15,116 nt of DNA from CAILDB01 sp049695975 (lineage in GTDB: Bacteria > Patescibacteriota > Minisyncoccia > Phycocordibacterales > GWA1-40-21), in the NCBI GenBank assembly GCA_049695975.1, contig JBAVTE010000011.1:1-15116 (forward strand). The letters are read 5' to 3'. A program made the translations under genes and the position numbers. Below, one piece after another: positions 6,904-14,219 of the stretch (its first letter is position 1; each line of letters opens with the position of its first letter). The notes under the pieces are model-generated. The model ran no database searches, was not told the origin of the DNA, and worked only from the letters and a program-made list of their open reading frames with translations.

Positions 6904-8613
6904 CTATTTTAAATATTCCGGTGTATTTACTGCCATCCAGTCAATAAGACCACGCATTACAAATACACCTCCCGTAGTATTTTTAACCGGGCCTTTTTCC
7001 ATTATTACGGCAAAAGCATATTTTGGATTGTCATAAGGAAAAAATCCAGTAACCCAAGAATTTACAAATTGTTTATAGACTCCTAGTTCAGCTGTACCTG
7101 TCTTTGCAGCAATTTCGACATCTTTAGTATTGAGACCCATTGCTACACCCTCAGTTACACTAAGTCTCATTCCCTCTTTTACGATTTTATAATAATCATA
7201 ATTAAAATCTAATTTTTTTAAATTTTTGATTTCGGAAGTATCACCAAGAATGATTGTGGGCGAAAGTAAGGTTCCATAGTTTGCGATACTTGCCACTGCT
7301 CTTATTACCTGTATAAGACTCACTTGAAAACCATATTGTCCTATAGATGTATGATAAGTATTTCCAATATTCCATTTTTCACCATTAAAATTCAAAGCCT
7401 TCCACTCTGGACTAGGAATTGTTCCGGAAACAGAATTGAAAAAGTCACTTGGAATAGCACTTCCAAAACCAAATTCTTTCATATACCTTTCTATATTTGC
7501 AATTCCTAAACCTTTTTGTTTTTCATAACCTCCACCAATTTCATAAAAATAAACATCGGAGGATACAGCAATAGCGTGCCGCATATCCACATAACCTTGT
7601 GCTTTCCAGTCTTTAAATATAGAAGGGTGTGCTGGATCATAAGGATTTGCCACTGTAATATAGGCTGTCCCCAAAATATTTGTTAATGGATCAATTATTT
7701 TTTCATTGAGAGCTGCCATTGCCATATATGGTTTTACAATAGACCCAGGAGCATAAAGGCCGTCTAGTACTCTATCTAAAAATGGTTTATTGCTATCTTT
7801 CAAATATTTATTTATTGCACTATTATCTCCATCAGTTAATATTTGAGAACTATATTCTGGAAAGCTCGTCATAGCAAGAATTTCTCCTGTATGAACATCC
7901 ATAATGACTCCAGCTCCGCCAGAAAAGCCGACGCGATGTGCAAGACTAGAAATAAGATCGTAAAACTTACTTTGTATTCTCGAGTCAATTGAAAGTTTTA
8001 AACTATCTCCATCCACTGGAGGCTTGATAACATTTTCTGATTGTTTTTTACCTAACGCATCCACCTCCACAATCCTAATTCCATTTTCACCTGATAGTTC
8101 TTTATCATAAAATTTTTCAACACCATCTTTTCCTACAAAGGCATTACTATAATAAAATCCGTATTTATCTTTCAATGGATATTTCAAATATCCAAGTAGT
8201 ATAGATAATCCCGATGTATTTATATACTTCCTATCCGCAAACTCTGGATTATTTTTATTTTCTGTATTCCATGCAAGTTTGACATCATTTCTATCTGAAA
8301 TAACTCCTCTTTTTGCAAAAATTAATGTATTTCGCATAATGTTATTTTCACTTCTTGTAAAATACATTTTACCCTTTGATATCTGTAAATCTCCTACTCG
8401 AAAAATAAAGAGAAAAAAAATAATACAAAAAAATGACACTAAAAAAACAATAGTTCTAATAGAAATTGATTTTTCTATTCTGCCTTCAAACTGATGAACA
8501 TTAAAATTTGGAAGATTAGTGGAATCCAAAAAAATCTCATCGGGGTCGATATCTTTTTTTCTATTTTTATAAAATCCCCCCTTAGCTATTTTTCTAATTT
8601 TTCTGGTAAACAT
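6904..8613 (-). CDS. mrdA: Penicillin-binding protein 2 (elongation transpeptidase)
   Basis: Class B PBP that crosslinks side-wall peptidoglycan, working with RodA, MreC and MreB. 569 residues. A cytoplasmic, Lys-rich N-terminus of about 50 residues precedes one membrane segment (about 52-72); the dimerisation/pedestal region covers about 75-220 and the transpeptidase domain about 225-560. Active-site motifs: SIVK at 291-294 (nucleophile S291), SSD at 351-353 and KTG at 504-506. The SxD second motif followed by VYFY is the usual PBP2 form and distinguishes it from FtsI. It is the last gene of proS-mreB-mreC-mreD-mrdA; its ATG overlaps the mreD stop as TGATG. The long N-terminal cytoplasmic segment is greater than in E. 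coli PBP2. Confidence 0.94.
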   Translation of the reverse strand: MFTRKIRKIAKGGFYKNRKKDIDPDEIFLDSTNLPNFNVHQFEGRIEKSISIRTIVFLVSFFCIIFFLFIFRVGDLQISKGKMYFTRSENNIMRNTLIFAKRGVISDRNDVKLAWNTENKNNPEFADRKYINTSGLSILLGYLKYPLKDKYGFYYSNAFVGKDGVEKFYDKELSGENGIRIVEVDALGKKQSENVIKPPVDGDSLKLSIDSRIQSKFYDLISSLAHRVGFSGGAGVIMDVHTGEILAMTSFPEYSSQILTDGDNSAINKYLKDSNKPFLDRVLDGLYAPGSIVKPYMAMAALNEKIIDPLTNILGTAYITVANPYDPAHPSIFKDWKAQGYVDMRHAIAVSSDVYFYEIGGGYEKQKGLGIANIERYMKEFGFGSAIPSDFFNSVSGTIPSPEWKALNFNGEKWNIGNTYHTSIGQYGFQVSLIQVIRAVASIANYGTLLSPTIILGDTSEIKNLKKLDFNYDYYKIVKEGMRLSVTEGVAMGLNTKDVEIAAKTGTAELGVYKQFVNSWVTGFFPYDNPKYAFAVIMEKGPVKNTTGGVFVMRGLIDWMAVNTPEYLK

Positions 8614-8870
8614 CAGTAGAATTTTAACATCTTTTTAATCCAGAAAGAAACTAAAAATAGAATTGCAAAAAATATTAAAAAAAAGTGACTAATTCCCAAA
8701 AATGTAAGGCCCTCGGCTCCATATATGATATCCAACAAAAAACCATAAATAACAGATTCGATAAAAAAATTAAATTTAAAGATTAAAACAATAGTAAACA
8801 CAAAAGAAAACCACCAAGGTAAAAGGAAAAAAGATAAAAACAAAAACATTAAAAAGATAGACCTGATCAT
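8613..8870 (-). CDS. mreD: Short MreD-like membrane protein
   Basis: An 85-residue, very hydrophobic protein with about three membrane segments (roughly residues 5-34, 37-50 and 57-76) and the loop FLLDIIYGAEGLTFLG, which resembles the conserved MreD stretch where an acidic residue in a helix precedes a Gly-rich turn. MreD is a membrane partner of MreC in the elongasome. Typical MreD has about 160 residues and five to six segments, so this is about half-length. The assignment relies mainly on its place between mreC (1-bp gap) and mrdA (1-base overlap of stop and start). I see no frameshift extending it in either direction. Sequence similarity alone would not prove the call. Confidence 0.72.
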   Translation of the reverse strand: MIRSIFLMFLFLSFFLLPWWFSFVFTIVLIFKFNFFIESVIYGFLLDIIYGAEGLTFLGISHFFLIFFAILFLVSFWIKKMLKFY

Positions 8871-8871
8871 A

Positions 8872-9672
8872 TTATTTTTTTACAATTTCCACAAATTTTA
8901 ATTCTTGAATATTTATAGGACTCTTAAATAAAACAACCTCGAAAGAATCTGTATTTTTTGACTCTATTTTTTCGACAATACCAAAAATATTTACGTTTAT
9001 GGAAGGTATGACTATACTATCTCCCACTTCTACTCCGATTTCCTTCGGCACTTCTATTTTATAATTTCCATTGCCGACTCCTTGTGCCTCTTTTAGAATA
9101 TTTGACGAACCAACAAGTACAGATATTTTTTCTCCAGGACTTGAATAAAGTTTTATTTTTGAAGAAAAATCATATACCTCCGCCACTTCACCAATCAGTA
9201 CAGAAGAATCTGCCATAACCAATTGCCCCTTGGATATGCCATCTTTTTTACCCACATCCACAATAAGAGTATCGTAAGGAGATAGCCCTGGTTTTTCCAA
9301 AACAGAAGCAAGTATTAGACTATATCCAATTTTTTTTCTATTTAACAAATCTTTTAATGTTTCATTTTCTTTTTTAATTAAATTTAAAAAAAGAAAGTCT
9401 TTTTTGGAGGATTTTATTTGCTCTTCTAACTTTATATTTTCAGCAATCAAAGATTGTTTAGATCGAAGTATTCCTATATTATTATCCCAAAAGGAAACAA
9501 GTGAGGAAGAAAATCCCCACAATGGTTTTCCTATTGAAAATAAAATATTTTTAGAAAAGTCTTGAGAAAAAACAACAAAAAAAACAAGTGTAATTATCAA
9601 AATAATAAATGTTTTTATAATATTTCTTTTAGGTTTTTCTTCTCTACTTTTTAGGAGGTAATTCATCTTCAT
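8872..9672 (-). CDS. mreC: Rod shape-determining protein MreC
   Basis: Periplasm-facing elongasome scaffold that activates PBP2-RodA and links them to MreB and MreD. 266 residues: a short basic cytoplasmic N-terminus, one membrane anchor (about residues 19-35), a coiled coil (about 70-112), then the two-barrel MreC domain (about 118-264). Visible family features include SPYDTLIVDVGKKDGISKGQLV (about 131-152), VLIGEVAEVYDFSSKIKL (about 158-175) and FGIVEKIE near 230-237. The start at 9672 overlaps mreB by 29 bp; a second ATG two codons in (9666) is equally possible, and neither has a clear Shine-Dalgarno. Length is near the family norm. Confidence 0.95.
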   Translation of the reverse strand: MKMNYLLKSREEKPKRNIIKTFIILIITLVFFVVFSQDFSKNILFSIGKPLWGFSSSLVSFWDNNIGILRSKQSLIAENIKLEEQIKSSKKDFLFLNLIKKENETLKDLLNRKKIGYSLILASVLEKPGLSPYDTLIVDVGKKDGISKGQLVMADSSVLIGEVAEVYDFSSKIKLYSSPGEKISVLVGSSNILKEAQGVGNGNYKIEVPKEIGVEVGDSIVIPSINVNIFGIVEKIESKNTDSFEVVLFKSPINIQELKFVEIVKK

Positions 9673-10705
9673 TTATAATTAATACTTCTGTAAAAGAAGG
9701 AAGGTTTTCAATAATAATACCAGTACCTCTTGCAACCGCAGTAAGTGGATCTTGTGCAATATAAACAGGAATTTTTAAATATTCATTTAGTAAAATATCT
9801 AAACCTCTTATCATGGCGCCACCACCAATAAGGTGGATACCGCGAATCATAATATCAGACAAAATTTCCGGTGGAGTAGTTTCCAAAACTTCTTTCGTCG
9901 CTTCTACCAAACTTTCTATAGATTGAGACACCGCTTCTCGAATATCTGAATCAGTAATAATAACCTCCCTTGGAAGTCCAGTAATCAAATCTCTGCCTTT
10001 TACAGAAGCTTCCATCGCCTCACCGACAGTTACCGCTCCTACATTTATTTTAATATTTTCGGCAGTTTTTTCTCCAATTAATATTTTAAATTCGCTTCTG
10101 ATGTAAGAAATAATATCATTATTGAGCTTGTCTCCAGCAATTCGTAAATTTTTGGATCTCACTACACCAGAAAGCGAAATAACAGCAATATCTGTAGTAC
10201 CCCCACCAATATCTATAATCATATTCCCAACTGGATCTTTTATTGGTAGACGAATACCAATAGCACCAGCCATCGCTTGCTCCACAATATAAACTTCTCT
10301 TGCACCAGCATTTCTTGTGGCATCTCGCACAGCTCGAATCTCAACATTAGTCACTCCACAAGGCACTCCTACTACAACTCTTGGTCCTAGCATTTTTGGT
10401 AAATATTCTTCAGCCCTTCGTAATAAATGTGCAATCATTTCTTCAGTAACTTCAAAATCAGAAATAACACCATCAACCAAAGGACGGATGGCGACAATAT
10501 GAGTAGGTGTTCTACCAAGCATTTCTTTTGCTTGCATTCCTACTGCTACTACCTGACCCGTTTTCTGATTGAGTGCCACCACAGAAGGTTCATTGATAAC
10601 AATTCCCTTTCCTGCAACATAGACTAGGGTATTTGCGGTACCCAAATCTATTCCAATATCATTGGAAAGGTATTTTTTTATTTTTTTTCTTGCATCTTCA
10701 AACAT
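9644..10705 (-). CDS. mreB: Rod shape-determining actin MreB
   Basis: Bacterial actin that polymerises under the membrane and guides lateral wall synthesis. 353 residues from the ATG at 10703-10705. Actin-fold nucleotide motifs are intact: phosphate-1 DLGTANT (20-26), phosphate-2 DIGGGTTD (165-172) and adenosine LIGGGAMIRGL (292-302). The N-terminal 15 residues are Lys-rich and could form a membrane-binding amphipathic helix. I chose 10705 because it begins one base after the proS stop and leaves a normal N-terminus; an ATG at 10720 or TTG at 10723 would add five or six residues and overlap proS. None has a good Shine-Dalgarno. The C-terminal tail ends in an acidic-Pro-Lys stretch. A second MreB-like gene lies at 14919-15116. 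Confidence 0.97.
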   Translation of the reverse strand: MFEDARKKIKKYLSNDIGIDLGTANTLVYVAGKGIVINEPSVVALNQKTGQVVAVGMQAKEMLGRTPTHIVAIRPLVDGVISDFEVTEEMIAHLLRRAEEYLPKMLGPRVVVGVPCGVTNVEIRAVRDATRNAGAREVYIVEQAMAGAIGIRLPIKDPVGNMIIDIGGGTTDIAVISLSGVVRSKNLRIAGDKLNNDIISYIRSEFKILIGEKTAENIKINVGAVTVGEAMEASVKGRDLITGLPREVIITDSDIREAVSQSIESLVEATKEVLETTPPEILSDIMIRGIHLIGGGAMIRGLDILLNEYLKIPVYIAQDPLTAVARGTGIIIENLPSFTEVLIINEDELPPKK

Positions 10706-10706
10706 T

Positions 10707-11966
10707 TTATATATTTTCATCAATAAATTTCATTATTTCCTTTTCCTTCACCATCTCCACTTTTCCGCTCATTCTTTCTTTTGTTTCAAGGACCCCTTCT
10801 TTTAAATTCTTTTCACTCACGATAATTCTCAGAGGAATTCCCAATAAATCCGAGTCGGCAAATTTTTCTCCAGCACGGGCTTCTCTATCATCATAAAGTA
10901 CTTCTACTCCTGCCTTTTTCAACTGTTCATACAAATCCTCAGTAGATTTTTTAACTTTATCATTATCTGAAGAAATTTCAATAAGATGCACAGCAAAAGG
11001 AGCAATTGACTTTGGCCATACCAAACCTTTTTCATCAGAGAGGGTCTCAACAACAGTTCCCATCAATCTTCCTATGCCAATTCCGTAACAACCCATAATT
11101 ACAAACTTTTCTTCACCATTTTCATCCTTATATTTCAAACCAAAAGGTGTAGAAAATTTTGTTCCCAAAGAAAATATATTTCCAACTTCTATAGATTTCT
11201 TTTCAACCAGATCATTCTTATTTAATCCCAAATCCTTTAATACTTCGTCCGTATACACCTCTTTATTAACTGCAATTCCTTTTTTTTCATCAAGATATAT
11301 TGTATCTTCACCTGCTGTCGTTAAAGTTTGAAACTCATGGGAAAATTTTGAAAACGTTCCACCAGAAGAAAAAGAAACATATGTCGAATGACCAATACCA
11401 GATCTTTTAAAGATTCTTTTATATGCCTCTTTAGCTTTTTCATAAAAAACGCTATGTTCTTGATCATCTTTTGAAAAAGAATACATTGCCTTCCAATAAA
11501 ATTCTCTTCCTCTAAGAAGTCCAGACTTACTCCTTTCTTCATTTCTAAAAATCTCCTTAAAATCATATGGGTAAATCGGTAAATCTTTATAAGAACTGAT
11601 ATATTGTTTTAATATATTTGCGTAAGCTTCTTCGTTCGTAAAAGATAAACCTACTTCCGTGCCGTTCTTTAGTTTTGTTTTAAACCAATTTTCAAATACT
11701 TGATCGCTCCACCTTCCAGATTTTTCCCATACTTCCTTACTTTGAATAATAGATGTTTTCATTTCTTGCCCACCAATTTCATTCATTTCTTCTCGGATTA
11801 TATCTTCAATTTTTTTCATTACCCGAAGTCCCAAAGGTAAATATGAATAAACTCCCGCCATTTCTTTATTTATAAAACCAGCTCGAATAAGGAGAATTGC
11901 ATTTTTTGAAATTTCATCTTTTGGGCCGTCTTTTCTTGTTTTTGTGAGTAATGCGCTTTGTCTCAT
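10707..11966 (-). CDS. proS: Prolyl-tRNA synthetase, short form without editing domain
   Basis: Class II synthetase that charges tRNA-Pro with proline. 419 residues. Catalytic motifs: AGVYSYLPLGLRVMKKI near 37-53 (motif 1), TNEE at 110-113, FRNEERSKSGLLRGREF at 140-156 (motif 2) and GCYGIGIGRL at 292-301 (motif 3). The C-terminal anticodon-binding domain includes LYDDREARAGEKFADSDLLGIPLR. Common bacterial ProRS has about 570 residues with an inserted editing domain of about 180 residues between motifs 2 and 3; here only about 135 residues separate them, so the insertion is missing. This form is known from alphaproteobacteria, mitochondria and reduced bacteria. It leads the mreB-mreC-mreD-mrdA operon, ending 1 bp before mreB, and is divergent from the small plus-strand gene. 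Confidence 0.96.
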   Translation of the reverse strand: MRQSALLTKTRKDGPKDEISKNAILLIRAGFINKEMAGVYSYLPLGLRVMKKIEDIIREEMNEIGGQEMKTSIIQSKEVWEKSGRWSDQVFENWFKTKLKNGTEVGLSFTNEEAYANILKQYISSYKDLPIYPYDFKEIFRNEERSKSGLLRGREFYWKAMYSFSKDDQEHSVFYEKAKEAYKRIFKRSGIGHSTYVSFSSGGTFSKFSHEFQTLTTAGEDTIYLDEKKGIAVNKEVYTDEVLKDLGLNKNDLVEKKSIEVGNIFSLGTKFSTPFGLKYKDENGEEKFVIMGCYGIGIGRLMGTVVETLSDEKGLVWPKSIAPFAVHLIEISSDNDKVKKSTEDLYEQLKKAGVEVLYDDREARAGEKFADSDLLGIPLRIIVSEKNLKEGVLETKERMSGKVEMVKEKEIMKFIDENI

Positions 11967-11988
11967 ATGTATCTGAATATTACATCAA

Positions 11989-12017
11989 AATATAATAAAT
12001 ACAAACTCTTGACTAAA
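11989..12017 (-). promoter_or_regulatory. Candidate proS-mre operon promoter
   Basis: On the minus strand TTTAGT (12017-12012) and TATATT (11994-11989) are separated by 17 bp, a weak -35 with a fair -10. The transcript would begin about 15-20 bases before the proS ATG. It overlaps the -35 of the divergent plus-strand promoter, so polymerases at the two sites could compete. The region is AT-rich and other -10 registers are possible. Confidence 0.45.
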
Positions 12018-12036
12018 TGTAGAAGTGTGATAATTT
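12009..12036 (+). promoter_or_regulatory. Candidate promoter of the small plus-strand gene
   Basis: TTGACT at 12009-12014 is a good -35. The -10 may be TAATTT (12031-12036; spacer 16, preceded by TGA as an extended element) or GATAAT (12029-12034; spacer 14, preceded by TGT). Either predicts a leader of about 40-45 bases before the ATG at 12086. It overlaps the divergent proS promoter. Confidence 0.55.
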
Positions 12037-12085
12037 AACAAAAGAAGTATTTACAACAGAAACATATTATAAGGAGAGATTTGAT

Positions 12086-12256
12086 ATGTCAATTCGTAAA
12101 AAATTGAAGTCGAAGTTGCCCAAAACAGTTCAACTGATTGGTGGATTAATTGTGTTTATGTATGCACCTCGTAAGGAAATAGCCGAAATGAAAGTTAATC
12201 GGGATATAAAATACATAAAAGAAGAATTAAAAAAGCTTCTTGAAAAACATAAATAG
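12086..12256 (+). CDS. Small hypothetical membrane-associated protein, 56 aa
   Basis: I do not recognise this protein. It has 56 residues: a very basic N-terminus (MSIRKKLKSKLPK), one short hydrophobic stretch (about residues 15-27, VQLIGGLIVFMYA), then a charged, probably helical C-terminus (about 29-56) rich in Lys and Glu. This suggests a single-pass or peripheral membrane protein with a cytosolic helix. Evidence that it is real: AAGGAG at 12071-12076, nine bases before the ATG, the best Shine-Dalgarno in the window; a plausible promoter upstream; and a strong hairpin terminator 19 bp past its TAG. It is the only supported plus-strand gene, lying between divergent proS and convergent rseP. 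Base composition is like its neighbours, so there is no clear sign of recent transfer. Function unknown. Confidence 0.72.
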   Translation: MSIRKKLKSKLPKTVQLIGGLIVFMYAPRKEIAEMKVNRDIKYIKEELKKLLEKHK

Positions 12257-12263
12257 TATCATT

Positions 12264-12313
12264 AAAAAAAATCCGATGCCCGTGCAAGTTTGACTTGCGC
12301 GGGTATTTTTTTT
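12264..12313 (+). terminator. Bidirectional intrinsic terminator, small gene and rseP
   Basis: A 13-bp stem (12276-12288 with 12294-12306, two G-U pairs, core CCCGTGCAAG) and a 5-base loop are followed by eight T on the plus strand (12306-12313). On the minus strand the stem is followed, after four bases, by eight T (12271-12264). It therefore ends the small plus-strand gene, and probably the convergent rseP message as well. Confidence 0.88.
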
Positions 12314-12365
12314 CTAACTATACAATAATTTTATAAAATAAAGGGCGTTTGTTTATAAAAAATGA

Positions 12366-13505
12366 CTATTTTATTAACTTCGCAATATCCTTGAAAGTCA
12401 GCACCGCCATAAGCAAAATAAGGAGGGCAAAACCAATAATATTTAAAATATTTGCAATGATAGGTTTAATTTCTCTACGAAATACAGCCTCAATGGCCAC
12501 GAATAGCACCCTGCCTCCATCAAGTGCAGGAAAAGGTACTAGATTTATCATTCCAAGATTTATAGATATGAGAGCGATGAATCCGAGAAAATATGAAATA
12601 CCAAAAAATCTCGCCTGATTTACCATTCCTGCTATTCCTACTGGGCCAGTAACTTGAGAAAAATCTGCCTTCCCAAAAATTGAATTTTTTATTAAATCAT
12701 ACAGACCAACCAACACCTTACCTGCTATAATTATAGTCTCTTTTCCTCCTTCATAAAATGAACGGAAAAAACCATACTTTATTGTGCCGACGGTATCCAT
12801 AGCTACACCTACCATTTTTACCCCGTTTGAAATTTCTGGAATGACACTTACTTCTTTTTGCACATCATTTCTACTATAAGTAACTTTCACGGAAGAAACT
12901 GATTCTTTGACGACTTTTTGAACTTCGGTCATACTCGGAATATTGAAACTTTCTTTTTCGTTTGAAATGTTTATGATTCTATCGCCGAGCATTATTCCAG
13001 CTTTTTCAGCTGGAGAATCTTTTGTTACTGAAAGAACTATTGTGGAAACATTTGTCGCAATATTTTTCTGTGCCATATCTACTGAAGTAATCATTCCCAT
13101 AGTAAAAGATAATGAGATTAAAATCCATGCAAAAATAAGATTAAAAAAAATTCCCGAAAGCAAAATCGAGGCTTGTTTCCATTTTGAAATAACAGAAAAA
13201 CTTATTCCTTCCTTATGATTGCGAGGAAGCTCCTGACGAAGCAATGCATCTGGACTTTTCCCTACTTCTTTTTTTTCCGCTTCATTTCCATCCTCACCAA
13301 AAATTTTAACAAAGCCACCAAAAGGAATCATTCCGATAGAATATTTTGTCTCACCTTTTCCCCATGATGCAATCCTCGGCGGAAATCCTACACAAAACTC
13401 ATCTACTCGTACCCCACAAAGTTTAGCTACAATAAAATGTCCAAGCTCGTGGACAAATATAAGAACTGCCAAAACTAACAAGAAAAGAATAATTGTTAAT
13501 ATCAT
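12366..13505 (-). CDS. rseP: Site-2 intramembrane zinc metalloprotease RseP
   Basis: Membrane-embedded M50 protease that cleaves transmembrane segments of anti-sigma factors or remnant signal peptides. 379 residues. The zinc site HELGH is at 19-23 in the first membrane helix and the second metal-ligand motif NLVPFPALDGG at 321-331, the D being in LDG 328-330. One PDZ domain lies between (about 150-225, with DSPAEKAGIMLGDRI), where E. coli RseP has two. Further membrane segments are near 113-140, 305-325 and 350-370. The start is fixed by the need to keep the first helix just ahead of HELGH. An extended -10 lies six bases upstream, and no Shine-Dalgarno is present. Its substrate cannot be told from the window. 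Confidence 0.95.
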   Translation of the reverse strand: MILTIILFLLVLAVLIFVHELGHFIVAKLCGVRVDEFCVGFPPRIASWGKGETKYSIGMIPFGGFVKIFGEDGNEAEKKEVGKSPDALLRQELPRNHKEGISFSVISKWKQASILLSGIFFNLIFAWILISLSFTMGMITSVDMAQKNIATNVSTIVLSVTKDSPAEKAGIMLGDRIINISNEKESFNIPSMTEVQKVVKESVSSVKVTYSRNDVQKEVSVIPEISNGVKMVGVAMDTVGTIKYGFFRSFYEGGKETIIIAGKVLVGLYDLIKNSIFGKADFSQVTGPVGIAGMVNQARFFGISYFLGFIALISINLGMINLVPFPALDGGRVLFVAIEAVFRREIKPIIANILNIIGFALLILLMAVLTFKDIAKLIK

Positions 13506-13511
13506 TTAAAC

Positions 13512-13539
13512 ATTCTATCAGAAACAATTCAATTTACAA
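13512..13539 (-). promoter_or_regulatory. rseP promoter predicting a leaderless mRNA
   Basis: On the minus strand TTGTAA (13539-13534), a 16-bp spacer and TAGAAT (13517-13512) preceded by TG-A make an extended -10 promoter. Six bases separate the -10 from the A of the rseP ATG, so the expected start point is the start codon itself. The absence of a Shine-Dalgarno agrees with this. Confidence 0.65.
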
Positions 13540-13550
13540 AGAAAAACATC

Positions 13551-13599
13551 AAAAACGAGGAAATTCCTTTCTGTAGATTTAAGGAATTTCCTCGTTTTT
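13551..13599 (-). terminator. Strong hairpin terminator after frr
   Basis: A perfect 19-bp inverted repeat (13551-13569 and 13581-13599) with an 11-base loop has A-rich and T-rich outer ends, so the T run (five bases) lies inside the stem. It begins 10 bp past the frr stop. By symmetry it may function on either strand, but only minus-strand transcription is expected here. It separates frr from rseP, which has its own promoter. Confidence 0.85.
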
Positions 13600-13609
13600 C
13601 TTAATACTT

Positions 13610-14161
13610 TTACAAAGAAACTTCTTTTTCCTTTTTAGCAAAAATAGATTCCAAATTTTTATTTGCTTCATCAATCATTTTTTGCATTTCATCTTTCAAT
13701 CGGAATCTGTCGTCTTCACCCATTCCACCAAGCTTTTCTCTCGCTTGGATTTCATTCCAAATTACATCTCTTATACCACGCAAAGATTCCCTCGCATCTT
13801 CCATTTTAGCCTTGGCTGTTTTTAAAAGAAGAGTGCGCCTCTCAGAAGTAAGATCAGGAAAAATAATACGAAGTCCTTTGTCATCTACCATCACAGACAC
13901 ACCAAGATTTGCCACTATAATAGCTTTTTCAATTTCCTTTGTCTGAGTCTTGTCCCAAGGAGAAATCCTGATTGACTTGGCATCCTCAATTCCAATATTT
14001 GCAAGCTGATTTACAGGCATTCTCTGCCCATATGACTCTACTTGAACCACATCGAGAAGTGCCGGACTTGCCATACCTGTCCGAATACTTGTAAACTCTT
14101 TTTTGAGCCATTCTTCTACCCTCTTTATTTCATCCTTCAATTTTTTAAAGTCGTATAACAT
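13610..14161 (-). CDS. frr: Ribosome recycling factor
   Basis: With EF-G it splits post-termination ribosomes so that subunits can be reused. 183 residues, close to the standard 185. Family landmarks: TSIRTGMASPALLD (about 24-37), VQVESYGQRMPVNQLANI, DKGLRIIFPDLTSERR (about 98-113) and the C-terminal three-helix region with RLKDEMQKMIDEANKNLESI. It sits 31 bp after the delta'-like gene, has an extended -10 promoter overlapping that gene's stop, and is followed by a strong terminator, so it can be expressed alone. The leader of about 25 bases has no Shine-Dalgarno. Confidence 0.97.
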   Translation of the reverse strand: MLYDFKKLKDEIKRVEEWLKKEFTSIRTGMASPALLDVVQVESYGQRMPVNQLANIGIEDAKSIRISPWDKTQTKEIEKAIIVANLGVSVMVDDKGLRIIFPDLTSERRTLLLKTAKAKMEDARESLRGIRDVIWNEIQAREKLGGMGEDDRFRLKDEMQKMIDEANKNLESIFAKKEKEVSL

Positions 14162-14191
14162 ATATTTAATAAATTATTTATAAACAAAACT

Positions 14192-14219
14192 ATTATATCA
14201 CAAGTGCCAAATGCTCCAA
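14192..14219 (-). promoter_or_regulatory. Extended -10 promoter of frr
   Basis: On the minus strand TGATATAAT (14200-14192) is a perfect extended -10. A weak -35, TTGGAG, lies 16 bp upstream (14219-14214). The predicted transcript begins about 25 bases before the frr ATG. The element overlaps the last codon and stop of the delta'-like gene. Confidence 0.65.

Noticed and set aside
9653..9660. AGGAGGTA on the plus strand near the mreB-mreC junction
   Set aside because: It looks like a Shine-Dalgarno, but no plus-strand ORF of any length follows and it lies within coding sequence on the other strand.
11321..11566. Minus-strand ORF of 81 codons in another frame of proS
   Set aside because: Entirely internal to proS, which is intact in its own frame through motif 2 and motif 3.
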